Positions 4,949 to 12,818 of a stretch of 16,859 bases of DNA are shown here, piece by piece. A program made the translations under genes and the position numbers. Position 1 is the stretch's first letter. Each line of letters opens with the position of its first letter. The DNA is from an uncultured Bacilli bacterium. GTDB taxonomy: Bacteria > Bacillota_I > Bacilli_A > RF39 > UBA660. The notes beneath the pieces are model-generated. The model was not told where the DNA came from. It worked only from the letters and a program-made list of their open reading frames with translations, and made no database searches. The stretch lies in contig CALVKC010000019.1 in the NCBI GenBank assembly GCA_944332505.1, positions 1 through 16,859 of the forward strand. The letters are read 5' to 3'.

Positions 4949-6664
4949 ATGGGAAGGACAACTTTTTTACTAATTGCAGTTGCTTATTATATACTTACTA
5001 TTATTATTGTAATAATTGTTTTAGCATTGATAAGTAAAAGAGATAAAAATAAATTAAAAAAAGAAATAGATGAATTAGAAAAAGAAAAGAATTTAATTAT
5101 TTCTGCAAGTATGCTTTCGGAATTGAATAAAGTTGAAGCATTAGTTAATAATGATGAAATGAAAGTTAAATTAGATGATTGGCATAAAAGATTTAATGAA
5201 ATAAAAGATGTAGAATTGCCTAAAATTACTGATGAAATAAATGAAATAGAAGAATTATATGAAGATAAAGATTATAAAGAATTAAAAAATATAATGCTTA
5301 AAGTTGATTTTGAACTTAATAATTTAAAAACTAAAGCAGAGTTTTTATTAGATGAAATAAAAGATGTAACTTTAAGTGAAGAGAGAAATAGGGAAGTTAT
5401 TACTAAATTAAAGGCAACATATAGGGATATTTATAGTACATATAAAGATTATGAAGAAGAATATAGTATTATAAAAGTGCCTTTAGAATTGCAATTTGAA
5501 AATGTTGATAAATTATTTCAAGCATTTGAAGTTACTATGGAAAAAAATGCTTATACTGAAGTGGGAAGAATTGTTAAAGCAATTGCGGATATAATTGATA
5601 ATTTAAAAGTGGTGATTGATGAAACAAGACCAATAGTTAATTTAGGAAAGAATTTAATACCTAAAAAAATAGATGATATAAAAAATATTGCTGATAAAAT
5701 GACTAAAGAAGGTTATAATTTAGAATATTTAAATATCGATTATAATATTGATGAGGCTAATAAAAAAATTCAAGATATATTTCAAAGATTAAATGTATTA
5801 AATATTGAAGATTCTTTATTTGAACTTAAGACTATGCATGATTACTTTGATTCTTTATATAATGATTTTGACAAGGAAAAAGTAAGTAAAAGAATTTATG
5901 AAGATTTTAGTAGAAGTATATTAATTAAAGCTACTAAATTAGAAAAAATTAATAATGAATTATATAAAAAAATAGATGATATAAAATATAGTTATGATTT
6001 AAGTGATGATGAAGTTGCAGTAATTGTTGAAATTAAAGATGAAATAATGAATATTCGAGCAAATTATGATAAAATAGTAGATGTTTCTCGAAGTAAAATA
6101 ATGGCATATAGTAGATTAGCAAAAGAAATGGAAATTATTAATGCTAAATTAATTAAAACAGAAGAAAAATTAAATATGGCATTAAAGAGTTTAGGTAGTT
6201 TAAAAGAAGATGAGCTTAGAGCTAGAGAACAATTAGATGAAATTAAAAATATTTTAAATCAAGCTAAAGAAAAGGTTAGATCATTTAAATTACCAAGTGT
6301 TCCTAAAAATTATTATGTGGAATTGGCAGAAGCCATGGCGGCGATTAATGAATTAGTTAAGGCTTTAGATAAAAGACCTATTTCTATTAAAGTTTTAAAT
6401 GTTAGAGTAGATACTGCTAGAGATTTAGTTTTAAAAGTTTATAATACTATAAATGAAACTGTTAAAACTGCTAAGATGGCTGAAGTAGCTATTGTTTATG
6501 GTAATAGATATCGTGTTACTAATAAAGAAGTGGATTTTAATTTGATAAAGGCTGAAAATAATTTTTTAAAAGGGAATTTTAAAAATAGTTTAGAAAATGC
6601 TATTAATGCTATAAACATTGTTGAACCGGGGATATATAAAAGATTACTTGAAGAGTATAAGTAA
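4949..6664 (+). CDS. ezrA: Septation ring formation regulator EzrA
   Basis: A 571-residue protein with one membrane helix at about 5-27 and then a long run of helical, charged coiled-coil sequence. This matches EzrA, which is anchored in the membrane and restrains FtsZ ring formation away from mid-cell while helping link it to wall synthesis. Family landmarks include the segment around LIPKKIDDIKNIADKMTKEGY and the C-terminal patch with NRYR at residues 519-522, equivalent to the QNR patch. The patch is followed by the typical AENNFLKGNFKNSLENAINAI...VEPGI ending. The glutamine of the QNR patch is not obvious here (AIVYGNRYR). Length is as in Bacillus. AAGGTG precedes the start. It heads an operon with a two-TM protein, a cysteine desulfurase and thiI, an order like the Bacillus ezrA-nifZ-thiI arrangement with one gene added. 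Confidence 0.93.
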   Translation: MGRTTFLLIAVAYYILTIIIVIIVLALISKRDKNKLKKEIDELEKEKNLIISASMLSELNKVEALVNNDEMKVKLDDWHKRFNEIKDVELPKITDEINEIEELYEDKDYKELKNIMLKVDFELNNLKTKAEFLLDEIKDVTLSEERNREVITKLKATYRDIYSTYKDYEEEYSIIKVPLELQFENVDKLFQAFEVTMEKNAYTEVGRIVKAIADIIDNLKVVIDETRPIVNLGKNLIPKKIDDIKNIADKMTKEGYNLEYLNIDYNIDEANKKIQDIFQRLNVLNIEDSLFELKTMHDYFDSLYNDFDKEKVSKRIYEDFSRSILIKATKLEKINNELYKKIDDIKYSYDLSDDEVAVIVEIKDEIMNIRANYDKIVDVSRSKIMAYSRLAKEMEIINAKLIKTEEKLNMALKSLGSLKEDELRAREQLDEIKNILNQAKEKVRSFKLPSVPKNYYVELAEAMAAINELVKALDKRPISIKVLNVRVDTARDLVLKVYNTINETVKTAKMAEVAIVYGNRYRVTNKEVDFNLIKAENNFLKGNFKNSLENAINAINIVEPGIYKRLLEEYK

Positions 6665-6673
6665 GGAGAGATT

Positions 6674-7252
6674 ATGAAAAAGTATTTAAAATTTATAAGT
6701 TGTTGTTTACTTTTAGTTTGTATTTTTACTCCAAAAGTTGTTTTAGCAGCTGATTACGATTATAACACTTGTGTTACTTGTGATACTTTTGAAGATGAAG
6801 AAAAAGCAGCAGCTTGTATAAAAAAGTATTGTGATCCTAATAAAAATTGGTTAGGTAATACTTATACGTCGAATGCAACAGCAACTGATACTTTAAAGTT
6901 TTGTGAAAGAACAGCTCCAATATGGCAATTTGTTGGTTATGGGATTGTTGCTATAAAAATTGTAATTCCGTTAATAATTATTATTTTAGGTATAATTGAT
7001 TTTGCAAAAGCCACTGTATCTTCTGATGAAAAGGCAACTGCTAAGGCAGCAGTAGCTTTAGCTAAAAGATTTTTAATTGGAGTGGTTATATTTTTTGTAC
7101 CACTTTTAGTTGATGTAGTATTTAGTTTGCTTAAAGATTTTACAGGGAATGCATTAAATAATATAACTGCATGTGAAGCGTGTTTACTAGATGCAAATAG
7201 TAGTACATGTGATGATTATGTTAATGCTGCAGCTGCTGAGGTAGATAGATAA
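6674..7252 (+). CDS. Secreted/two-TM pilin-like protein, paralogue of the 12819 gene
   Basis: A 192-residue protein of unknown function. A signal peptide is clear: basic start, hydrophobic core and a likely cut after VVLA near residue 25. A cysteine-rich outer segment follows (TCVTCDTF, AACIKKYC). Two membrane helices at about 89-110 and 132-152 are joined by a polar loop (DFAKATVSSDEKATAKAAVALAKRF, split by the membrane edge). The C-terminal part has CEAC and one more Cys. This architecture (signal peptide, two helices, short basic loop) recalls VirB2/TrbC pilin subunits, but homology is not shown. The core and cysteine pattern recur in the protein at 12819-13268. It lies 9 bases after ezrA and its stop overlaps the next start (TAATG), so it is co-translated with the sulfur-transfer genes. 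AAGGAG precedes the start. Confidence 0.75.
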   Translation: MKKYLKFISCCLLLVCIFTPKVVLAADYDYNTCVTCDTFEDEEKAAACIKKYCDPNKNWLGNTYTSNATATDTLKFCERTAPIWQFVGYGIVAIKIVIPLIIIILGIIDFAKATVSSDEKATAKAAVALAKRFLIGVVIFFVPLLVDVVFSLLKDFTGNALNNITACEACLLDANSSTCDDYVNAAAAEVDR

Positions 7253-8388
7253 TGATATATTTAGATTATAGTGCAACAACTCCAGTATCTTATGAAGTAT
7301 TTGATACTATTTCAAAAGTTACAAAGGAATTTGTAGGTAATGCTAATTCTTTACATGCTCTTGGGTTAAAATCAAATAATTTACTTGAAAGTGCAACTAA
7401 ACAGATCGCCGATATTTTTAATATAAATACTAATGAAATAGTTTATACTTCTGGGGCAACTGAGGCAAATAATATGGCATTGATTGGTGTTGCGATGGCT
7501 CATCATAAAAAAGGGAAACATATAATAGTATCAAAGTTAGAACACCCATCTATTTATGCTATTTGTGATTATTTAAAAGGTATTGGCTTTGAAATTAGTT
7601 ATGTAAACAATGATGCTGAAGGATTAATTGATTTTGATGATTTAAAAAAGAAAATAAGAGAGGATACAATTTTAGTTAGTATTTGTGCTGTAAATTCAGA
7701 AATGGGTTTAAGACAACCTCTTAAAATAATTAGACAAATTATAAAAAAAGAAAATGTAGCAACTATTTTTCATTCTGACATTACGCAGGCAGTAGGTAAA
7801 GTTCCAGTTAATTTACATGATGTTGACTTAGCAAGCTTGTCAGCACATAAAATTTTTGGGCCTAAGGGAATTGGTTTTTTGTATAAAAGTAGCATGGTTA
7901 GGATTACCCCAATTAAATATGGTAGTGGTAAAAGTAATAGCCTTAATCCAGGTACACCACCACTTCCTTTAATTGCAGCGTTATCTAAAGCTATTAGAAT
8001 TTCCCAAACGGATTTAGAAAAAAGAGAAAGATTTGTTAATTTATTAAATGAAAAAATAGTTTCAGCATTAGAAAAGTATCCAAATATAGTGATTAATAAA
8101 ACTAAATATTCTATACCACAAATTTTAAATATTAGTATCATGGACGTTATGCCAGAAGTAATGCTTCATGCTTTAGATAAATATGAAGTATATTTAAGTA
8201 CTAATACTGCTTGTGCTAGTGGTGAAGTATCTCATAGTGTTATGGCTATTTATAATGATTTAAAAAGAGCTAAACATACTTTAAGAATAAGTTTATCATA
8301 TGTAACTACAACTGAAGAAGTAAATAAATTTATAAAAATCTTCGCGGAAGTTTATGATAGTTTAAAAAGTAAAAAAGAGGGTATATGA
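7252..8388 (+). CDS. Cysteine desulfurase (IscS/NifS family), partner of ThiI
   Basis: A 378-residue PLP enzyme of aminotransferase class V. It removes sulfur from cysteine as an enzyme-bound persulfide. Visible marks: the N-terminal YLDYSATTP, the SGATEANNMA cofactor region, LEHPS with the histidine that stacks on PLP, the PLP lysine at residue 200 in SAHKIFGP, and the persulfide cysteine at residue 321 in NTACASG. The usual R-S/A-G-T arginine before the GT motif seems replaced: the stretch reads LNPGTPPLP. The gene is tied to its neighbours by overlaps on both sides (1 nt with the pilin-like gene, 4 nt ATGA with thiI). The pairing suggests it is the NifZ-like sulfur donor for ThiI, making 4-thiouridine in tRNA and the thiazole of thiamine, rather than the general Fe-S enzyme. 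No scaffold protein is encoded nearby. Confidence 0.93.
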   Translation: MIYLDYSATTPVSYEVFDTISKVTKEFVGNANSLHALGLKSNNLLESATKQIADIFNINTNEIVYTSGATEANNMALIGVAMAHHKKGKHIIVSKLEHPSIYAICDYLKGIGFEISYVNNDAEGLIDFDDLKKKIREDTILVSICAVNSEMGLRQPLKIIRQIIKKENVATIFHSDITQAVGKVPVNLHDVDLASLSAHKIFGPKGIGFLYKSSMVRITPIKYGSGKSNSLNPGTPPLPLIAALSKAIRISQTDLEKRERFVNLLNEKIVSALEKYPNIVINKTKYSIPQILNISIMDVMPEVMLHALDKYEVYLSTNTACASGEVSHSVMAIYNDLKRAKHTLRISLSYVTTTEEVNKFIKIFAEVYDSLKSKKEGI

Positions 8389-9566
8389 AAAAAACAATAA
8401 TTATAAAATATGGTGAACTTTCTACTAAAAAAGATAACATTAATTATTTTTTAAAAATATTAAAAGAAAATATTGATAGTTTATTAAATTGGAAACATTT
8501 TATTAATTATGATCGAGGTAGAATGTTTGTTGATGTTGATGATGAATATATTGATAAAACAATAAGTGTTTTAAAAAAAACTTTCGGTATTCATGAAATA
8601 ATAGTTGGTTTTATAGATAATGAAATGGATTTTGATAAAATTTGTGATAATGCTTTAGAACTAATAAAAGAAGAAAATTTTAATACTTTTAAAGTAATTT
8701 GTAAAAGAAGTAATAAAAAATATCCTTTAAATAGTATGGAGATAAGTGCTAAAGTTGGAGGATATATATTAAAAAATAGAGAAAATATTAAAGTAGATGT
8801 TAATAATCCAGAAGAAAAAATTTATATTGAAATTAGAAATGATGCTGTTTTATATTATTTAAATGGTATTTTGGGTTTAGGAGGATATCCTGTTGGTACT
8901 TTAGGAAAAGGCTTACTTATGTTAAGTGGAGGAATAGATTCTCCAGTCGCGGGTTATCTTGCTATTAAAAGGGGAGTAAAAATTTCTGCAATATATTTTG
9001 AATCCCCACCACATACTAGTGACTTTGCTAAAGAAAAGGTGAAAAAATTAGCTAATGTTTTAGCAAGTTATAGTCCAAATATGAATTTATATGTTATTAA
9101 CTTCACTAAAATTCAAGAAGCAATTTTAAAAAATATTCCTTATGAATATTTAATAACAATAATGCGAAGAATGATGTATCGTATTTCTTTAAAGATTGCT
9201 AATAAAGGTAATTTTAAAATATTAATAAATGGTGAGTCAATAGGTCAAGTTGCTAGTCAAACATTAACAAGTATGTCTGTAATTAATAAAGTTGTTGATA
9301 TACCTGTTATTCGCCCTGTTGCTTGTTTTGACAAATTAGAAATAATAGATATTGCCAAAAAAATAGGAACTTTTGATATTAGTACATTACCTTATGAAGA
9401 TTGTTGTACTGTTTTTGTTCCAGAACATCCAGTAATAAATCCTGAGTTAGAAAAATGTGTGTTATATGAAAAGTTAATTCCTTATGAAGATTTAATTAAT
9501 GAAGCAATAAAAAATGTAGATATTATTAAAATTGGTAAAGAAGAAAAATATCAAGATATTTTATAA
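8385..9566 (+). CDS. thiI: tRNA 4-thiouridine synthase / thiamine sulfur transferase ThiI
   Basis: A 393-residue protein like Bacillus ThiI. It adenylates uridine 8 of tRNA and exchanges the oxygen for sulfur taken from a cysteine desulfurase persulfide. The order is an N-terminal ferredoxin-like part (IIIKYGELSTKK), a THUMP domain up to about residue 165, then the PP-loop ATPase domain with S-G-G-I-D-S at residues 181-186. Later family marks are YFESPPHTS, INGESIGQVASQT, PVIRPVACFDKLEI and the cysteine pair in YEDCCTVF. As in most Gram-positive forms there is no C-terminal rhodanese domain. The start overlaps the previous stop (ATGA), and AGAGG lies just upstream. ThiI acts directly with the enzyme encoded before it. 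No thiamine synthesis genes adjoin it, so the tRNA role is the better supported one. Confidence 0.95.
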   Translation: MKKTIIIKYGELSTKKDNINYFLKILKENIDSLLNWKHFINYDRGRMFVDVDDEYIDKTISVLKKTFGIHEIIVGFIDNEMDFDKICDNALELIKEENFNTFKVICKRSNKKYPLNSMEISAKVGGYILKNRENIKVDVNNPEEKIYIEIRNDAVLYYLNGILGLGGYPVGTLGKGLLMLSGGIDSPVAGYLAIKRGVKISAIYFESPPHTSDFAKEKVKKLANVLASYSPNMNLYVINFTKIQEAILKNIPYEYLITIMRRMMYRISLKIANKGNFKILINGESIGQVASQTLTSMSVINKVVDIPVIRPVACFDKLEIIDIAKKIGTFDISTLPYEDCCTVFVPEHPVINPELEKCVLYEKLIPYEDLINEAIKNVDIIKIGKEEKYQDIL

Positions 9567-9603
9567 AAATTAAATATTTAGCCATAATATAAATGGTGAT
9601 AAA

Positions 9604-9804
9604 ATGTTTAATGGATATAATTATTATTATAAGGGATATGATATAACTAGTAATAATCATTTAGAAAAAATGATAATGGAATATAATAATCCTTATGGTT
9701 ATAATTTAGATAGTAATGCTAAAAGAGTAGTTGATTATGAGTATAAAGCATCTCATACTAATCAAAATGATGTAAAAAATAAGGAATATTTGGGAAAAAG
9801 ATAG
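9604..9804 (+). CDS. Small Tyr/Asn-rich protein of unknown function
   Basis: A 66-residue protein that I do not recognise. It is polar and rich in Tyr, Asn and Lys, with no membrane helix, signal peptide or cysteine. The first part has clustered tyrosines (MFNGYNYYYKGYDI) and the middle repeats the theme (NNPYGYNLDSN); the rest is charged. That it is a real gene is supported by GGTGAT before the ATG, codon use like its neighbours, and a strong terminator fused to its TAG stop. It lies 37 bases after thiI and could be read from the ezrA-thiI transcript. Tyrosine-rich small proteins are common in spore coats and envelopes, but nothing here proves that role. Confidence 0.6.
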   Translation: MFNGYNYYYKGYDITSNNHLEKMIMEYNNPYGYNLDSNAKRVVDYEYKASHTNQNDVKNKEYLGKR

Positions 9805-9823
9805 CAAAGTTATCTTTTTTTTT
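9799..9823 (+). terminator. Rho-independent terminator overlapping a stop codon
   Basis: AGATAGC / GTTATCT pair over 7 bp (one G-U) around an AAA loop, followed by nine T. The TAG stop at 9802-9804 lies in the stem. It ends the ezrA-thiI-orphan transcript before ackA. Confidence 0.85.
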
Positions 9824-9830
9824 GTATAAT
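9802..9830 (+). promoter_or_regulatory. Candidate promoter of ackA-nrnA-recX
   Basis: A perfect TATAAT lies at 9825-9830, about 20 bases before the ackA start. The best -35 at 17-bp spacing is TAGCAA (9802-9807), matching three of six bases and lying inside the terminator stem. The -10 is convincing and the -35 is weak. Confidence 0.45.
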
Positions 9831-9850
9831 AGAAGTTGAGGTGAAATTAT

Positions 9851-11038
9851 ATGAAAATATTATCTGTAAATGCTGGTTCATCTTCATTAAAATTTACTTT
9901 ATTGAATATGCCAGAAGAAGAAGTTATAGCAAGTGGCTTATTTGAAAAAATAGGCTTAAATGATAGTAGTTATACTATTAAATATCAAGGAGAAAAAATA
10001 AAAAAGGAATGTCTTTTGGAAAATCATTCTGTAGCAGTTGAAAAATTAATTGCGGAATTAATTGATTTAAATATTATTAAATCATTAGATGAAATTGAAG
10101 GAGTTGGTCATCGTTTAGTTCATGGTGGTCAAGAATTTACGGCATCAGTTGTTTTAAATGAAGAAATTTTAGAACATGTTGCTAAATATAATGAACTTGC
10201 TCCTTTACATAATCCTGCGAATATTATGGGTGTTAGGGCTTTTATGGAAAAGCTACCAAATACTATTCAAGTAGGTGTTTTTGATACAGCTTTTCATACA
10301 ACAATGAAAGAAAAAGAATATATTTATCCTGTGCCATATGAATGGTATGAAAAATATCAAGTTAGAAAATATGGATTTCATGGTACAAGTCATAGATTTA
10401 TTGATATGACTATTAGAAAACATCTTAATAATGATAATTTAAAAGTTATATCATGTCATATAGGTAATGGTGGAAGTATTACTGCAATAGATAGTGGAAA
10501 AGTTGTTGATACTTCTATGGGATTTACTCCTCTTGCTGGAATTATGATGGGTACACGTTCTGGTGATATCGATGCTAGTATTTTAGAATATATGTCTAAA
10601 AAAACAGGTGAATCCCTAACGGAATTAACTGATGATTTAAATAAAAGAAGTGGTTTTTTAGGAGTTAGTGGTATTAGTAGTGATTCAAGAGATATTGAAG
10701 CAGCTGTATTACAAGGAAATAAAAGAGCTATTCTTGCTCAAGATATTTATTCACAAAAAATAGCAAATTATATTGCTATGTATAATAATTTACTTAATGG
10801 AGCAGATGTTATTGTCTTTACTGCTGGTTTAGGTGAAAATAGTCCTATGATGCGTGAAAAAGTAATGAATAAGATTGCTTCTTTAGGTGTTAAATTAGAT
10901 GTAGATAAAAATGATTTTCGTGGGGAATTTAGAAAAATTAGTACTGATGATTCTAAAATTCCAGTATTTGTTATTCCAACAGATGAAGAATTAATGATAG
11001 CACTTGATACAATGAATTTTATATTAAATAAAAATTAG
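9851..11038 (+). CDS. ackA: Acetate kinase
   Basis: A 395-residue protein of normal length for acetate kinase, which forms ATP and acetate from acetyl phosphate in the cytoplasm. Nearly every family motif is visible: NAGSSSLKF at the start (Asn7), GHRLVHGG with Arg88, the DTAFH segment with Asp145, KYGFHGTSH with His177, the phosphate-binding HIGNGGS, MGTRSGDID with Arg236, and FTAGLGENS near the end. GAGGTG precedes the ATG. No phosphotransacetylase gene adjoins it; nrnA follows after 3 bases and recX directly after that, so fermentative energy metabolism is co-transcribed with nucleotide turnover and RecA control. An acetate-forming fermentation is the likely lifestyle. The call is very safe. 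Confidence 0.97.
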   Translation: MKILSVNAGSSSLKFTLLNMPEEEVIASGLFEKIGLNDSSYTIKYQGEKIKKECLLENHSVAVEKLIAELIDLNIIKSLDEIEGVGHRLVHGGQEFTASVVLNEEILEHVAKYNELAPLHNPANIMGVRAFMEKLPNTIQVGVFDTAFHTTMKEKEYIYPVPYEWYEKYQVRKYGFHGTSHRFIDMTIRKHLNNDNLKVISCHIGNGGSITAIDSGKVVDTSMGFTPLAGIMMGTRSGDIDASILEYMSKKTGESLTELTDDLNKRSGFLGVSGISSDSRDIEAAVLQGNKRAILAQDIYSQKIANYIAMYNNLLNGADVIVFTAGLGENSPMMREKVMNKIASLGVKLDVDKNDFRGEFRKISTDDSKIPVFVIPTDEELMIALDTMNFILNKN

Positions 11039-11041
11039 AAA

Positions 11042-12019
11042 GTGGTGAGTATAATTAAAGAATTATACAAAAGAATTGTTAAAATAATTAAAGATTATGA
11101 TGAAATTGTATTAGTAAGGCATATTGGACCTGATCCCGATGCTATAGCTAGTCAAATAGCTTTAAGAGATTCAATTAAATTAACTTTTCCTAATAAAGAA
11201 GTTTATGCAGTTGGGGCCGGTGTTCACAAATTTAAGTATTTAGGTAATTTAGATAAAGTTGAACTTAGTAGTTTACAAAATGCTTTATTAATTGTTTTGG
11301 ATGTGCCAAATTTTGCAAGATTGGATGGAGTAGAAGATTTAGAATATAAGGCTATTTTAAAAATAGATCATCATCCTGCCGAAGATATAATTGGTGATGT
11401 TGATTGGACGGATGATACAAAGTCAAGTACTTGTGAAATGATTGCTGAATTACTTATGAATTCTAAATTAGTGATGGATCAAAAAATTGCTGAAAATTTA
11501 TATATAGGAATGGTTTTTGATAGTGATAGATTTTTATTACAAAATACAACTATAAATACTTTTAAAACTGTATATGATTTATTAAATGTTAGTAAAATAA
11601 ACTTTGTTCCATTATATGATAATTTGTATGAAAGAAGTTTAGTTGAAGAAAAATTTAGAGCATATATTATAAATAATTTAAAAGTTAGTGAAAACAAATT
11701 TGGGTTTATTTTTGTTGATGCTGATGTTTTGAAAAAATATGGAGTAGAACCAACTATTGTTTCTAATCAGGTTAATGATTTTTATTTTATAAAAGAACTT
11801 ATTTGTTGGTTATTTGTAGTATATGATGAAAGAAATAATATTTATAAAGCAAATATTAGAAGTTGTGGGCCTGTAATTAATGAAGTTGCAAGTAAATATA
11901 ATGGGGGAGGGCATAAATTTGCTTCTGGTTGCAGAACTACAGATTATAAAGTAATTGAAAAACTTGCTAAAGATTTAGATGAAGCATGTAAGAATTACAT
12001 AACGGAAGAAAATAATTAG
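11042..12019 (+). CDS. nrnA: DHH-family nanoRNase/pAp phosphatase NrnA
   Basis: A 325-residue DHH/DHHA1 phosphoesterase. NrnA breaks down 2-5 nt RNA fragments to mononucleotides and removes the 3' phosphate of pAp. The metal site motifs are in order: RHIGPDPDA (His27, Asp31, Asp33), LIVLDVP (Asp87) and KIDHHPAED (Asp109-His110-His111). The C-terminal DHHA1 domain carries the substrate motif GGGHKFASG. The start is uncertain. GTG at 11042 is three bases after the ackA stop and has no good ribosome binding site, while GTGGTGAG at 11042-11049 itself looks like such a site. A start at the second GTG or a rare ATA/ATT start (11051-11056) is therefore possible, changing the length by up to four residues. 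recX begins directly after the stop. Confidence 0.92.
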   Translation: MVSIIKELYKRIVKIIKDYDEIVLVRHIGPDPDAIASQIALRDSIKLTFPNKEVYAVGAGVHKFKYLGNLDKVELSSLQNALLIVLDVPNFARLDGVEDLEYKAILKIDHHPAEDIIGDVDWTDDTKSSTCEMIAELLMNSKLVMDQKIAENLYIGMVFDSDRFLLQNTTINTFKTVYDLLNVSKINFVPLYDNLYERSLVEEKFRAYIINNLKVSENKFGFIFVDADVLKKYGVEPTIVSNQVNDFYFIKELICWLFVVYDERNNIYKANIRSCGPVINEVASKYNGGGHKFASGCRTTDYKVIEKLAKDLDEACKNYITEENN

Positions 12020-12772
12020 ATGGAAATAGTAAAATTAATAAAGAAAAATAAAAATGTTTATCAAGTTAAATTTAGTGATAATACTTCACTAAATTTTTAT
12101 GATGATACAATAATTAATTATAATTTGTTAGTAAATAAAAATATAGATGATTCACAACTAAAAGATATAATTAATTATAATAATAAAATAGATGCTTATT
12201 ATAAAGCATTAAATTATATTAATGTAAAGTTAAGAACTAAAAATGAAATAAAAAAGAAATTAAAAGATTATGATAAAAATATAGTTGATGATGTTATAAA
12301 AATGTTAGAAAAGCAAAAATATTTAAATGATGAAATATATATTAAAAGTTTTATTAATGATCAAATTAATTTAACTTTTTATGGTCCAAAAAAGATATTA
12401 TATGATTTAGGAAATAAAGGTTTTAAAAATTTAGATAAATATTTATATTTATTTGATGATGTAAATTGGCAAGAAAAAATTACTAAAATAATTGCAAAGA
12501 AAGAAAAAAGTAATCATAATTTGTCTACTAAGTTTTTAAAAATAAAAATTGAAAAAGATTTATTAAATTTAGGATATAGTAAGGATTTATATCAAGATAT
12601 TTTAGATAATTATGAATTTTTAAATAATACTGATATTATAAATAAAGAAATTAATAAATTTAAAAAGAAATATATTGATAAATATAGTGAAGATGAATTA
12701 AATAACAAATTAAAATATTATTTATATCAAAAAGGATTTGATATAGATAATATTGATGATTTACTAAATTAA
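12020..12772 (+). CDS. recX: Regulatory protein RecX
   Basis: A 250-residue, very lysine- and asparagine-rich helical protein. The central part matches RecX: ALNYINVKLRTKNEIKKKL, then a helix pair ending QKYLNDEIYIKSFIND, and the second repeat TFYGPKKILYDLGNKGF. Further three-helix repeats follow to the end. RecX binds within the groove of RecA filaments and limits or tunes strand exchange. The length is near that of the longer Bacillus type. The first 60 residues form the extra N-terminal part seen in Firmicutes. The ATG follows the nrnA stop with no gap, and the ribosome binding site (GGAAGA) lies within the nrnA end, so translation is probably coupled. The A+T richness lowers the clarity of the repeats but not the call. 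Confidence 0.88.
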   Translation: MEIVKLIKKNKNVYQVKFSDNTSLNFYDDTIINYNLLVNKNIDDSQLKDIINYNNKIDAYYKALNYINVKLRTKNEIKKKLKDYDKNIVDDVIKMLEKQKYLNDEIYIKSFINDQINLTFYGPKKILYDLGNKGFKNLDKYLYLFDDVNWQEKITKIIAKKEKSNHNLSTKFLKIKIEKDLLNLGYSKDLYQDILDNYEFLNNTDIINKEINKFKKKYIDKYSEDELNNKLKYYLYQKGFDIDNIDDLLN

Positions 12773-12788
12773 TAATTTTTGGTATAAT
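12760..12788 (+). promoter_or_regulatory. Extended -10 promoter of the second pilin-like gene
   Basis: TTTACT (12760-12765), 17 bp, then TATAAT (12783-12788) with a TG at 12780-12781 (TGnTATAAT). The -35 lies in the end of recX. It gives the 12819 gene a start of its own. Confidence 0.65.
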
Positions 12789-12818
12789 TTAGTTGAAAAG
12801 GTAAAGGAGTAAATTATT

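Noticed and set aside
7770..8141. Open frame on the minus strand inside the cysteine desulfurase gene
   Set aside because: The opposite frame carries conserved PLP-enzyme motifs; this one has none and no start signal.
9583..9591. CATAATATA before the 66-residue gene, like a sigma-K -10
   Set aside because: No AC lies 16 bases upstream, and a start from here would leave almost no room for the ribosome binding site.
11479..11697. Open frame on the minus strand inside nrnA
   Set aside because: Shadow of the DHH gene, with no ribosome binding site or recognisable domain.
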